Below, piece after piece: positions 25,951-34,397 of a stretch of DNA of 64,000 nt. Source of the DNA: VRUE01 sp963770315 (lineage in GTDB: Bacteria > Actinomycetota > Thermoleophilia > Solirubrobacterales > 70-9); assembly GCA_963770315.1 (NCBI GenBank), contig CAVYPC010000002.1:124001-188000 (forward strand), given 5' to 3'. The notes beneath the pieces were generated by a model. That model searched no databases. It was not told where the DNA came from and worked only from the letters and a program-made list of their open reading frames with translations. Position 1 is the first letter of the stretch; each line of letters begins with the position of its first letter. The translations under genes and the position numbers were made by a program.

Positions 25951-26874
25951 GTGGCGGGACCTCTTCCATCCGACATACAGCCGGTTGCCAACGAGACGCG
26001 CGACCGGATCATCACCGGCCTGGTGACGCTGGTGCCGTTCATCGCGATCGGCTTCGCCGGCTGGCAGGTCTGGGGCAAGGCGCTGCACTGGAGCGACGTC
26101 TTCCTCTTTCTCGGCATGTACGTGCTGACCGGCCTGGGGATCACGGTCGGCTTTCACCGCCACCTCACCCACCGCGCCTTCAAAGCGAAGCGCTGGTTGC
26201 ACGGCCTGCTGGCGATCCTCGGCTCGGCGGCGATCGAGGGGCCGGTGATCTCCTGGGTTGCCGACCACCGCAAGCACCATGCCTTCTCCGACGAAGAGGG
26301 GGACCCGCACAGTCCCCACGTCGATCACGGCCACGGCTGGAGCGGGGCCATGCGCGGGCTCTTCCACGCTCACATGGGATGGCTCTTCATCCACACCCAG
26401 CGTGGCAACAAGGAGCGCTTCGCCCCCGACCTGCTCAAAGACCCGACGATCAACTGGGTGGACCGCACCTTCATCCAGTGGGCGATCCTCGGCCTCCTCG
26501 TCCCCTTCGCGCTCGGCTGGGTCATCGGCGGCACCTTCTTCGCCGCGCTCACCGGCCTGCTCTGGGGGGGCCTGGTACGGGTCTTCGTCCTGCACCACTT
26601 CACCTACAGCATCAACTCGCTCTGCCACGTCTTCGGCAACCGCGACTACGAGACGACGGACGAGTCGCGCAACCTGGCCCTGATCGCGATCCCCACCTTG
26701 GGCGAGGCCTGGCACAACAACCACCACGCTTTCCCGACCTCCGCCGTCCACGGCCTCGGCCGCTGGCAGGTCGACCTCTCGGCAGTGGTCATCGACCTGA
26801 TGGAGAAAGCCGGTTGGGTGTGGGATGTGGTGAGGGTTTCGCCCGAGCGCCTGGCGGCCAAAGCCGCGTCTTGA
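25951..26874 (+). CDS. Membrane fatty acid desaturase (acyl-CoA/acyl-lipid delta-9 type)
   Basis: This 307-residue membrane di-iron desaturase carries the three His boxes HRHLTHR, HRKHHAF and HNNHHAF in the proper order and spacing, with four hydrophobic helices between them. It would introduce a cis double bond into acyl chains, giving the substrate for the divergent cyclopropane synthase. The GTG start has TATGAT eight bases upstream and no ribosome site. Its TGA is only nine bases from the stop of the convergent membrane protein gene, with no palindrome between them, unlike most other convergent junctions here. Confidence 0.92.
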   Translation: MAGPLPSDIQPVANETRDRIITGLVTLVPFIAIGFAGWQVWGKALHWSDVFLFLGMYVLTGLGITVGFHRHLTHRAFKAKRWLHGLLAILGSAAIEGPVISWVADHRKHHAFSDEEGDPHSPHVDHGHGWSGAMRGLFHAHMGWLFIHTQRGNKERFAPDLLKDPTINWVDRTFIQWAILGLLVPFALGWVIGGTFFAALTGLLWGGLVRVFVLHHFTYSINSLCHVFGNRDYETTDESRNLALIAIPTLGEAWHNNHHAFPTSAVHGLGRWQVDLSAVVIDLMEKAGWVWDVVRVSPERLAAKAAS

Positions 26875-26883
26875 GACAGGCTC

Positions 26884-29247
26884 TTAGGGTGCAGCCTTCG
26901 ATTCGTACCAGTCGATCCAGCCGTTGCACGCTGCGCTGAGCGGAACTATGCGGCGCTTGCCGGCACGCACGGCGACCAGGTTGCCTACGTAGGCGACGTC
27001 GTCGTAGCCACTGAGGCGCTGCAGGAAGCTCGGCTCCGCGGCGGTGAGCGCGAACCGCACCCGGCCGCCGCCACTCGCGTAGCTGCCCGCCGGCCAGAAC
27101 TGCCCGTCGTTGGCGAGGCTGATCGTGTTGGGGCGCTGGCCGTCCAGGGCAGGCTTCAGCTCCTGCCGGAAGCCGGGCGCAGACAGCGTCAGCGAGAAGG
27201 GGGAGAAGTACTGGAGCGAGAGGTGCCAGCGGCCCCTTGGCAGATCTATGGCCTGCGCCGTGCGCTCGCCGGTGTGCAGCTGGCTGCCACCGTCCCAGCT
27301 TGCCTTGGGCGCGATTGCGACGTCCGGGAACAGTGACGCCCGGCCCCGGTTGGAGAGGAGGATCCGGATCTCCGGCGAGTCGCAGCCAGCCCGGGCGCCG
27401 GCGTCGGTCCCCTCGAGCAGCACGTGGCGGTCTTCGGGCACTTCCCCCGTCCTTTTCCAGAGCAGGAAGGAGGGGGTTGCGGCGATGCGCTTGAAGCCCG
27501 GCGGGGCCTGGCTGTTCCAGGCGGCGCGGCCGGTGATCACGTAGGGGAAGCGGTCGAACGTGCCGCGCGAGAAGGAGTCGAAGTCGATCGGGCTGTAGGC
27601 GTCACCGGTGTCGAACGGCTTCTCGGGATTCTCTTCGACTTCGGGATCGGGGAACTCGACCAGCGGCACGTGGGTGTCGGCGCCGAGCAGCTCGTAGGGG
27701 GCGTAACGGTCCTGGCCGGCGTAGAGCACGGGCTTGCCGCGCAGGATCGGCATGAAGGCGCGCAGCTCGGCGCCGTGGCCGGGTGGGCCGACCGGGGCGT
27801 CGCGCAGCGCTAGGAAGCTGGAGTACACGGCGCCGCCGATGAAGATCGTCGCAAGCGTGCTCCAGGCCAATCGCCGCGCATCCCCCCAGCCGAGCTCCGC
27901 GAGCAGGGGGCGGATGACGACCAGCATCGCCAGCGGGGCGCCGATCATCAGCGCCTTGGCATGCGAGTAGTCGCCGCTGGTCGGCAGGGCGGCGAGGTAG
28001 AGGGCGATGCAGGCGCCCAGCCCGATCGGCACCGCCAGCTCGCGCCGCCGCAGCCACCAGCTCGCGCCGACGATCAGGGCGAGCACCCCGATCGCGCCGG
28101 CGAGGCCGGTCAGGTGGCCGCCGCCGGGGGCTTCGAGCCGGTAGTCGGTCGCCGGCCAGACCCCGAGTGCCTCGACCGGCGAGACCGGCCCGTAGGTGTT
28201 CGTCCCGGCCACTTTGTTGAAGCTGTGGACGAAGCCGAAGGGGCCGACCAGAGCGGCAGCGCCGACGGCGATCAGGACGAGGATCGTCAGCAGCGTCGCC
28301 GGCTTCGTCAGGAAGCGCAGCAGCGAGCGCGGCGCCAGCGCCCGCCGCACTTCGGGCAGGGTGAGGCTCCACAGGGCGACGATCGCAATCGGCCAGGCGA
28401 GCCCGGCGAAGCTGTAGGAGAAGAAGATGCCGCCGGCCAGCGCCAGCCAGGGCAGGGCGAAGCGGAGGCGTGCCGGGAGGTCGTGCGGCAGCCGGCCGGG
28501 ATCTCGCAGCCCCACCGCGACGGCGAGCACGAAGAGCGCCTCGGCCAGCTCCTTGAAGGCGCCCTGGGCGAAGTAGGAGGCGCCGAGGTAGGAGACGGCG
28601 ACCATCGTCGTCGCCAGCAGCCTGCGGCCCGGCCCGAAGCCCGGCAGCGCCGCCAGTGCGGTCAGCCCGGTGAGGATGCCGATCGCGAATATCTCACCGA
28701 CGAACGCCTGGCCGAGCCCGATGCCCGGCACCGCCGCGGTCGCGACCGCGAGCCCGTGCGGGCCGAGGGGGTAGCCGGAATCCGGGATCGGGCCGGCGCC
28801 GCTGCGCAGCCACTCGGCCCAGGCGAGGTGGAGGCCGAGGTCGTTGTTGAAGCCGACCCCGAGCAGCCCCCAGCGTCCGCTGATGGCGAAGGGAATCGAG
28901 AGGACGACGGCGACCGCGAGCGCCACCGGCAGGCCCCGGCGCAGCGCGTCCCACCGCCGGTGGGCCTCTGGGCTCTCCACCGGGTCGCCTGCGGGCCCGT
29001 CTGCAGCGGGGTGCGTCCTGACGACGACCGCAATCGCCGCGACCAGGAGCAGGGCCAGGCCCACGGTGGCCGAGGTGCCGTGGCCCGGGGCGCGGGCGAG
29101 GGCGCCGGTCACCGTCAGCACGGCGCCGAAGCCGACCGCGGGCTCCAGCCACGACCACGAGCTCCGGCCCGCGAGAAGGAGCAGCGCCCGACCGACGAGC
29201 AGCGAGGCGACGCAGATCAGCGCCGCCGAGACGTAGGTCCCGATCAT
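26884..29247 (-). CDS. Large polytopic membrane protein, GT-C glycosyltransferase-like
   Basis: This protein of about 787 residues has roughly a dozen hydrophobic helices in its first 550 residues and a C-terminal soluble domain of about 230 residues ending near the last Trp-rich segment. A loop after the early helices (GVGFNNDLGLHLAWAEWLRSGAG) has the acidic, Trp-containing character of GT-C type glycosyltransferases and related actinobacterial cell-envelope proteins. No specific family is recognised with certainty. The start is ATG 29247; a TTG four codons upstream is the alternative. It follows the metallo-hydrolase gene on the same strand. Confidence 0.75.
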   Translation of the reverse strand: MIGTYVSAALICVASLLVGRALLLLAGRSSWSWLEPAVGFGAVLTVTGALARAPGHGTSATVGLALLLVAAIAVVVRTHPAADGPAGDPVESPEAHRRWDALRRGLPVALAVAVVLSIPFAISGRWGLLGVGFNNDLGLHLAWAEWLRSGAGPIPDSGYPLGPHGLAVATAAVPGIGLGQAFVGEIFAIGILTGLTALAALPGFGPGRRLLATTMVAVSYLGASYFAQGAFKELAEALFVLAVAVGLRDPGRLPHDLPARLRFALPWLALAGGIFFSYSFAGLAWPIAIVALWSLTLPEVRRALAPRSLLRFLTKPATLLTILVLIAVGAAALVGPFGFVHSFNKVAGTNTYGPVSPVEALGVWPATDYRLEAPGGGHLTGLAGAIGVLALIVGASWWLRRRELAVPIGLGACIALYLAALPTSGDYSHAKALMIGAPLAMLVVIRPLLAELGWGDARRLAWSTLATIFIGGAVYSSFLALRDAPVGPPGHGAELRAFMPILRGKPVLYAGQDRYAPYELLGADTHVPLVEFPDPEVEENPEKPFDTGDAYSPIDFDSFSRGTFDRFPYVITGRAAWNSQAPPGFKRIAATPSFLLWKRTGEVPEDRHVLLEGTDAGARAGCDSPEIRILLSNRGRASLFPDVAIAPKASWDGGSQLHTGERTAQAIDLPRGRWHLSLQYFSPFSLTLSAPGFRQELKPALDGQRPNTISLANDGQFWPAGSYASGGGRVRFALTAAEPSFLQRLSGYDDVAYVGNLVAVRAGKRRIVPLSAACNGWIDWYESKAAP

Positions 29248-29299
29248 CAGAGAGGGCAACCTATTTCAGCCGCCGCCCCCGGCGCGGCGAGCCTGGTCG

Positions 29300-30016
29300 T
29301 CAGTACTTCTCGGCCGCCCGTTCGAGCGTCTCGCGCAGGTTCTCGCTGCGCAGCGGCTTCTCGTGGCCGGCGGCGACGACCTTCGGCTCCAGGGCCGCCA
29401 GCTTTCGCACCGACTCCTTCGCCTTGGCGTGGTCCCAGGCCCAGGCCGGGTGGGGCACGCTCGCCTCGCCGGGCGGAAGCGGACGTCCCAGTCGCACGGT
29501 GCTGTCGATCAGGTAGACGACGTCGCTGACCAGCGCCACGCGATCGCTCTCTCGCCAGAGCCCGATCAGCCCCGGCGCGTGGCCGGGGAAGTGGACGACG
29601 CGGAAGCCGGCCACCTCGTCTCCCTCGGAGACGGTGCCGGCGATCTTCACCGCGCCGCCGTCCCAGCGGCGCAGCAGGGACGGATAGATCCAGCGCACTG
29701 GCGCAAACGGCAGCTGCGAGAGGTCCATGTATGAAGCGACCGAGGCGTCGCTTTCGGCTTCTCCGACCTCGTCCGCATGGCAGTAGACAGGCGCATCCAG
29801 GCCGGGGGCCGTGCCCCGGTGGTCGGCATGGGCATGGCCGAGCACGATCCGCTTCAGCCCGCCGAGCTGCTCCGCCGCAGCCCGCGCTGCCTTGGTCATT
29901 CCCTTGGTCCCGGCGTCGAACTGGATCACGCCGTCGCCGTCCTCGAGGAAGTAGACGCTCATCCCCTTTTTCAGGTCGCCCCGCAAGAGCCAAACCCCGT
30001 CGGCCACTCTCTCCAT
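29300..30016 (-). CDS. Metallo-beta-lactamase-fold hydrolase
   Basis: This 238-residue protein has the MBL metal-binding signature HAHADH near residue 61, a later metal His in VHFPGHAPG, and a terminal GHEKPL. Between them lies the usual loop with acidic residue VSDVVYLID. MBL enzymes include glyoxalase II-like thioesterases, lactonases and others; the substrate cannot be assigned. The ATG at 30016 has TAGGCT six bases upstream, suggesting leaderless initiation. It is divergent from a tiny membrane peptide gene, and the two -10 boxes lie only four bases apart. Confidence 0.88.
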   Translation of the reverse strand: MERVADGVWLLRGDLKKGMSVYFLEDGDGVIQFDAGTKGMTKAARAAAEQLGGLKRIVLGHAHADHRGTAPGLDAPVYCHADEVGEAESDASVASYMDLSQLPFAPVRWIYPSLLRRWDGGAVKIAGTVSEGDEVAGFRVVHFPGHAPGLIGLWRESDRVALVSDVVYLIDSTVRLGRPLPPGEASVPHPAWAWDHAKAKESVRKLAALEPKVVAAGHEKPLRSENLRETLERAAEKY

Positions 30017-30047
30017 GCGACAAGCCTAGCTCTAGGGTGGTCGCCGC

Positions 30048-30206
30048 ATGCCAACGTTGTGGAAAGTCGGGATGGTCGTGCTGGTCGTCTGCCTGGTCGC
30101 GGCGATGGCGATCGCGATCGTCCGCCTGGCGACCACTCCCACCGAAATCCTCGGCGACGGCTTCCGCGGTCTGCCGGCTCGCCACGGCGGCGTAACCCCC
30201 CACTAA
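30048..30206 (+). CDS. Small single-pass membrane peptide (52 aa)
   Basis: An open frame of 52 codons starts at ATG 30048 with TAGGGT nine bases upstream, the same spacing as other leaderless-like genes here. It encodes MPTLWKVG, then a hydrophobic helix (about residues 8-28, rich in Val, Ala and Ile), then a short polar tail ending GGVTPH. Composition and position favour a real gene: the promoter box, a divergent partner, and no competing frame. Function is unknown. Confidence 0.55.
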   Translation: MPTLWKVGMVVLVVCLVAAMAIAIVRLATTPTEILGDGFRGLPARHGGVTPH

Positions 30207-30271
30207 GAAACGGCCGGCGGGCCGGGCGTTAGTATCGGCCCGGCCGGACCAGCGACCCAGGAGGAGGCGGC

Positions 30272-30715
30272 GTGTTCACTCGCATCGTGGTTGGAACCGA
30301 CGGATCGGAGACCGCTGCCGAGGCGGTCCGGCAGGCCGTGGACCTGGCCAAGCTCGCAGACGCCCAGCTCAGCATCGTCAGCGCCTACGAGCCGGTCTCC
30401 AAACGCCGCCTCGAGGGTGAGCAGCAGGACGCCCCGGCCGATGTCCAGTACGAGATCGGGCCGCGCGAGGACGTCAACCTGGTGCTCGACGCCGCCGCCG
30501 CCGCCGCCAAGAAGGAGGGGATCGAGGTGCAGACCCACCCGGTCCAGGCCGAACCTGCCGAGGCGATCCTCAACGTCGCCGAGGAAACCAATGCGGATCT
30601 GATTGTCGTCGGCAACAAGGGGATGACCGGAGCGCGCCGCTTCCTGCTCGGCAGCGTTCCCAACAACGTTTCCCATCACGCACCTTGCAGCGTGATCATA
30701 GTTCGGACTACGTAG
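30272..30715 (+). CDS. Universal stress protein (UspA family)
   Basis: This 147-residue protein has the UspA fold: IVVGTDGSETAAEAV at the N-terminus and the ATP-binding motif GNKGMTGARRFLLGSVPNNV near residue 110, matching G-x2-G-x9-G-[ST]. It is therefore likely of the nucleotide-binding subclass. GTG 30272 is preceded by the strong ribosome site AGGAGGAGGCGGC. Its TAG stop forms one end of a short palindrome shared with the stop of the convergent protease gene. Confidence 0.93.
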   Translation: MFTRIVVGTDGSETAAEAVRQAVDLAKLADAQLSIVSAYEPVSKRRLEGEQQDAPADVQYEIGPREDVNLVLDAAAAAAKKEGIEVQTHPVQAEPAEAILNVAEETNADLIVVGNKGMTGARRFLLGSVPNNVSHHAPCSVIIVRTT

Positions 30716-30750
30716 GCCTCCGAGCCTAGAGCGACGGGTCCGTCGCTCTA
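30713..30750. terminator. Stop-to-stop palindrome plus hairpin between uspA-like and subtilase genes
   Basis: TAGGC at 30713-30717 and GCCTA at 30724-30728 start and end exactly with the two TAG stop codons. A second perfect hairpin, TAGAGCGACGG-GT-CCGTCGCTCTA (30727-30750), covers the 3' end of the protease coding sequence. No T-run follows. A bidirectional terminator role is inferred. Confidence 0.6.
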
Positions 30751-32084
30751 CCGGCGTCGATCAGGCCGGCGCCTTGGCGTTCTGGGGGCAGGCCGATGTC
30801 GCGGGCGGTGTTGCGCAGGCGTTCGATCGTTTCGTTCACCCTGCGGGTGGGCGATGCCTTCGGATCGAGTACGCCGCTGGCGAGGACCATCGCCGCCACC
30901 CCGGAGACGTGCGCCGCCGCCATCGAGGTGCCGATGTAGCTCCCGGGCTCGCCGAAGCGGCGCGGGTTGCCGCCCTTCAGCGTCACCTGGTAGATCGACC
31001 GATTCGAGACCGAAGGGCAACCGCCGAGCGGAGCGCCTCCCCCGGGGGCGAGGACGTCGACCCCCTGGCCGGGCAGCAGCGAGTAGCTGCCCAGGCAGCC
31101 GCCCTCGGTGGTGCCGCCGACGCCGATCGTGTGGGGACCGGTAGCCGGGGGGGCGACGCAGGTCTCAGAGCCCAGATTGCCGATCGAGGCCACCGTCACG
31201 ACGCCTTTGCGGTAGGCCTCGCGCAGCTCTTCGTCGACGCCGGGCACGTTCTTGCCGCAGCCGAAGTTGAAGCTCATGTTGATCACGTCGGCGCCGTGGG
31301 CGACGGCGAAGTGGATGCCGCGGGCGATGTCGTCGGCCTGTCCGCTGCCATGCCGGTCGAGCACGCGAACCGGCATCAGCTTTGCCCGGTAGGCGAGCCC
31401 GACTAGCCCGATCCCATTGTTGGACTTCTCGGCGATCGTGCCCGCGACGTGGGTGCCGTGACCGTTCTCGTCGAGCGGTATGCGGTCGTCGTCGACGAAG
31501 TCGTAGCCCTTGACGAACTGGCCGGAGGCGAAGTCCGGGCTGCGGCGGAAGCGGCTGCCGTCGTTGCGGTAGGCGATGCCGGTGTCGAGGACGGCGACGA
31601 CGATGCCGCGGGCGCCGCGTCTGCCCGCCTCGATCAGGTGCTGCCAGGCGCCGACCGCGTCGATGCCGCCGGGCGAGACGGGCAGCAGCGCCGTCCCGGT
31701 CCCTTCCCAAGGCAGGAAGTTCCACTGCAGCGAGACCCAGCCGCCCGGTGGGCCCGGGGGGATGGAGAGCGGTCCCGGGTCGTCGGGGATCTCCGAGTCC
31801 GGCGGCGATGCATCGGGGCTGGAGCCCGAAGCGGTGGCGAGATAGTTGGGCGTCGCGTAGGCGATCCTTGGGTTGCGCCGCAGCGCCGCTACCGCACGCC
31901 GCACGCCGATCCCCGGCCGCAGGTTCACGGTCCTCCCGGTCCGCGCCCCCTTGAGCTTGAACACGACCTGGTGGGGGGCGAATTCGCGCGCCGGGGAGAT
32001 GCCGGTCGCCGCGCCCGCGGGCGTTACGGCGATCGCCGCTGAGAGCAGCATGAGCGCTGCGAATATCGGAATGCTTCGAGTCAT
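30726..32084 (-). CDS. Secreted subtilisin-like serine protease (S8)
   Basis: This 452-residue protein has a signal peptide (IPIFAALMLLSAAIAVTPAGAA), a short I9-like propeptide region (HQVVFKLKGARTGRTVNL, then YATPNYLA), and an S8 catalytic domain. The triad is visible as AVLDTGIAYRND (Asp), NGHGTHVAGTIAE (His) and GTSMAAAHVSGVAAM (Ser). An oxyanion Asn is probably in the region of VINMSFNFG. Two Cys pairs may form disulfides. No C-terminal anchor is present, so it is probably released outside the cell. The gene is divergent from tadA. Confidence 0.93.
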   Translation of the reverse strand: MTRSIPIFAALMLLSAAIAVTPAGAATGISPAREFAPHQVVFKLKGARTGRTVNLRPGIGVRRAVAALRRNPRIAYATPNYLATASGSSPDASPPDSEIPDDPGPLSIPPGPPGGWVSLQWNFLPWEGTGTALLPVSPGGIDAVGAWQHLIEAGRRGARGIVVAVLDTGIAYRNDGSRFRRSPDFASGQFVKGYDFVDDDRIPLDENGHGTHVAGTIAEKSNNGIGLVGLAYRAKLMPVRVLDRHGSGQADDIARGIHFAVAHGADVINMSFNFGCGKNVPGVDEELREAYRKGVVTVASIGNLGSETCVAPPATGPHTIGVGGTTEGGCLGSYSLLPGQGVDVLAPGGGAPLGGCPSVSNRSIYQVTLKGGNPRRFGEPGSYIGTSMAAAHVSGVAAMVLASGVLDPKASPTRRVNETIERLRNTARDIGLPPERQGAGLIDAGRATDPSL

Positions 32085-32183
32085 CGTCGATCGCCGCCGC
32101 TCACGAGGCCTGCCCTTGGGCGCGCTACCCCATCAAACACCGCCCCACCCGTGAAGTTGTCGGTGCCACATACTTCCGGATCG

Positions 32184-32669
32184 ATGCCGGACGGGGTCGC
32201 CAGCGACGCGCAACAACGCCTGATGGGGCTGGCGATTGAGCGCGCCCGCGAGGCGGAGGGCCACGGCGACGTGCCGATTGGGGCGGTCGTCGCCCGCGAC
32301 GGCGAGCCGCTGGCGGCCGCGGGCAATGAGCGCGAGCTGCGCCGCGACCCGACGGCTCACGCCGAGATCCTCGCGATCCGCGCCGCCGCCGAGGCGCTCG
32401 GTGGCTGGCGACTGCCCGGGACGACCCTCTACGTGACGCTCGAGCCCTGCGCGATGTGCGCCGGCGCGATCGTTCTCGCCCGCATTCCCGCGGTCGTCTA
32501 CGGCGCCCCCGACCCGAAGGCGGGTGCCGCCGGCAGCGTCCTCGACGTCCTCGGCGAGACCGCCCTCAACCACCGCCCGCGGGTCAGCGGCGGCGTGATG
32601 GAGGACGAGTGCGCCGCGCTGCTGCGCGAGTTCTTCGCCTCGCGCCGCGCCTCACGGCCGGCAGGCTGA
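32184..32669 (+). CDS. tadA: tRNA-specific adenosine deaminase
   Basis: TadA converts adenosine 34 of tRNA-Arg(ACG) to inosine. The zinc site is complete: TAHAEILAI (His and the catalytic Glu) and LEPCAMCAGAIV (two Cys). The substrate loop (VYGAPDPKAGAAGSV) and NHRPRVSGG are also typical. At 161 residues from ATG 32184 it is normal; a GTG at 32151 would add 11 unconserved residues. It lies just upstream of tRNA-Ser(GGA) and in the same orientation. Confidence 0.93.
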   Translation: MPDGVASDAQQRLMGLAIERAREAEGHGDVPIGAVVARDGEPLAAAGNERELRRDPTAHAEILAIRAAAEALGGWRLPGTTLYVTLEPCAMCAGAIVLARIPAVVYGAPDPKAGAAGSVLDVLGETALNHRPRVSGGVMEDECAALLREFFASRRASRPAG

Positions 32670-32692
32670 GCCAATACCCTTCGGGATATCCC

Positions 32693-32782
32693 GGAGAGGT
32701 GTCCGAGTGGCTTAAGGAGCGCGACTGGAAATCGCGTGGGCGGGGTTAACCCGCCTCGTGGGTTCGAATCCCACCCTCTCCG
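32693..32782 (+). tRNA. tRNA-Ser (anticodon GGA)
   Basis: The 90-base sequence folds as a class II tRNA. The acceptor stem GGAGAGG pairs with CCTCTCC at 32775-32781, the anticodon stem CGCGA/TCGCG holds loop CTGGAAA with anticodon GGA, and the T-arm is GTGGGTTCGAATCCCAC. The long variable arm (GGCGGGGTTAACCCGCC) is diagnostic of serine tRNA. CCA is not encoded; the discriminator base is G. Confidence 0.97.
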
Positions 32783-32793
32783 TTGATCTTCGT

Positions 32794-32817
32794 CACACTG
32801 GCTGACCAGCCAGCGTG
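32794..32817 (+). terminator. Hairpin downstream of tRNA-Ser overlapping the next start codon
   Basis: CACACTGGCT and AGCCAGCGTG form a 10-bp stem with one mismatch and a GACC loop, 11 bases after the tRNA. No T-run follows. The last three bases of the stem are the GTG proposed as start of the monooxygenase gene, so the hairpin could end the tRNA transcript and also limit translation of the next gene. Confidence 0.45.
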
Positions 32818-34356
32818 GCAGAATCGGCGCCAGTGAGCGAGGGGTTGCCCGAACATCTCGACGTGCTGATTGTCGGTGCCGGCATCTCCGGCATCAGCGC
32901 CGCCTATCACCTGCAGGAGCGTTGCCCTGGCAAGAGCTACGCGATCTTCGAGGCTCGCGCCGACCTCGGTGGAACCTGGGACCTGTTCCGCTATCCCGGC
33001 ATCCGCTCGGACTCCGACATGTACACGCTCGGTTACCGCTTCAAGCCGTGGACGGGAGCGAAGTCGATCGCCGACGGCGCCTCGATCCTCGAGTACGTGC
33101 GGGAGGCGGCGAGCGAACACGGGATCGAGGAGAAGATCCACTTCCATCGCCGCATCGTCGGCGCCGAGTGGTCGAGCGAGCACTCGCGCTGGACGGTCGA
33201 GGTGGAGCGCACCGACAGCGGGGAGACGGTGTCGCTGACCTGCGGCGTCCTCTGGGCGTGCAGCGGCGCCTACCGCTATGACGAGGGCTACACCCCGGAC
33301 TTCGAGGGAGTCGATCGCTTCTCCGGACCCGTCATCCATCCCCAGGGCTGGCCCGAGGATCTGGACTACGCCGGCAAGCGGGTCGTCGTGATCGGCAGCG
33401 GCGCGACGGCGGTGACGCTGGTGCCGGCACTGGCGGAGAAGGCCGAGCACGTGACGATGCTGCAGCGCTCGCCCACCTACATCATCTCGCGGGCCGCCGA
33501 AGACAGTGCCGTCGAGAAGCTGCGCCGCTTCCTGCCCGAGCGCGCTGTCTACTCGCTGATCCGCTGGCGGAACGTACTGATGAGCACCGCCTTCTTCCAG
33601 CTCAGCCGGCGCCGGCCGGAGCTGGTGAAGAGGCTTCTTCGCAAAGGCGTGGAGCGCTCGCTGCCGGCCGGCTATGACATCGACAAGCACTTCAAGCCCC
33701 GCTACAACCCCTGGGACCAGCGTCTCTGTGCCGTTCCAGACGGCGACCTCTTCAGGGCGATCTCGGCCGGGCGCGCCTCAGTCGTGACCGACCAGATCGC
33801 GACCTTTACCGAGCGCGGGGTCGAGCTCGCGTCCGGCGAGGAGCTCGAGGCCGACATCGTCGTCACCGCGACCGGGTTCAACCTGTTCCTGCTCGGCGGC
33901 ATGCAACTCGGGGTCGACGGGGAGGCCGTCGACTTCTCCAAGACGATGGCCTACAAGGGAATGATGCTGGGCGGCGTCCCGAATTTCGCCTACAGCATCG
34001 GCTACACCAACGCCTCCTGGACGCTGAAGGCGGACCTCACCTCCGAGTATGTGTGCCGCCTGCTCAATCACATGGACGCCAACGGCTACCGGTACTGCGC
34101 GCCCGAGGTCACCGACCCGTCCCTGGCCACGCTGCCGATGATCGACTTCAGCTCCGGTTACGTGCAGCGCGCCATCGACGGGTTCCCGAAGCAGGGCTCC
34201 AAGGAACCCTGGCGGCTGCGGCAGAACTACCCACTCGATGTGCGCACGATTCGGTATGGCTCGATCGACGATGGCGCGATGCGGTTCTCCGCGGGAGCGT
34301 TCGCGGCTCGACCCGCCGAGCCCGGTGAGGCGCTCGCTGTCACCGAAGCCGGATAG
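32815..34356 (+). CDS. Flavin-containing Baeyer-Villiger-type monooxygenase (EthA-like)
   Basis: This 513-residue enzyme would insert one oxygen atom into ketones or oxidise sulfides using FAD and NADPH. The FAD motif VGAGISGISAAYHL is at residues 20-33, and the NADPH-binding Rossmann motif VVIGSGATAVTL near 195. The Baeyer-Villiger fingerprint FSGPVIHPQGWP fits the FxGxxxHxxxWP pattern exactly. GTWDLFRYPGIRSDSDMYT is typical of the EthA/class B group. The start is GTG 32815, or GTG 32833 six codons later, which would clear the hairpin. It sits immediately after tRNA-Ser. Confidence 0.9.
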   Translation: MAESAPVSEGLPEHLDVLIVGAGISGISAAYHLQERCPGKSYAIFEARADLGGTWDLFRYPGIRSDSDMYTLGYRFKPWTGAKSIADGASILEYVREAASEHGIEEKIHFHRRIVGAEWSSEHSRWTVEVERTDSGETVSLTCGVLWACSGAYRYDEGYTPDFEGVDRFSGPVIHPQGWPEDLDYAGKRVVVIGSGATAVTLVPALAEKAEHVTMLQRSPTYIISRAAEDSAVEKLRRFLPERAVYSLIRWRNVLMSTAFFQLSRRRPELVKRLLRKGVERSLPAGYDIDKHFKPRYNPWDQRLCAVPDGDLFRAISAGRASVVTDQIATFTERGVELASGEELEADIVVTATGFNLFLLGGMQLGVDGEAVDFSKTMAYKGMMLGGVPNFAYSIGYTNASWTLKADLTSEYVCRLLNHMDANGYRYCAPEVTDPSLATLPMIDFSSGYVQRAIDGFPKQGSKEPWRLRQNYPLDVRTIRYGSIDDGAMRFSAGAFAARPAEPGEALAVTEAG

Positions 34357-34397
34357 TGCTTCTGGCCGGCTTCTGCGCATAGACTCGCGGCGTTGCG

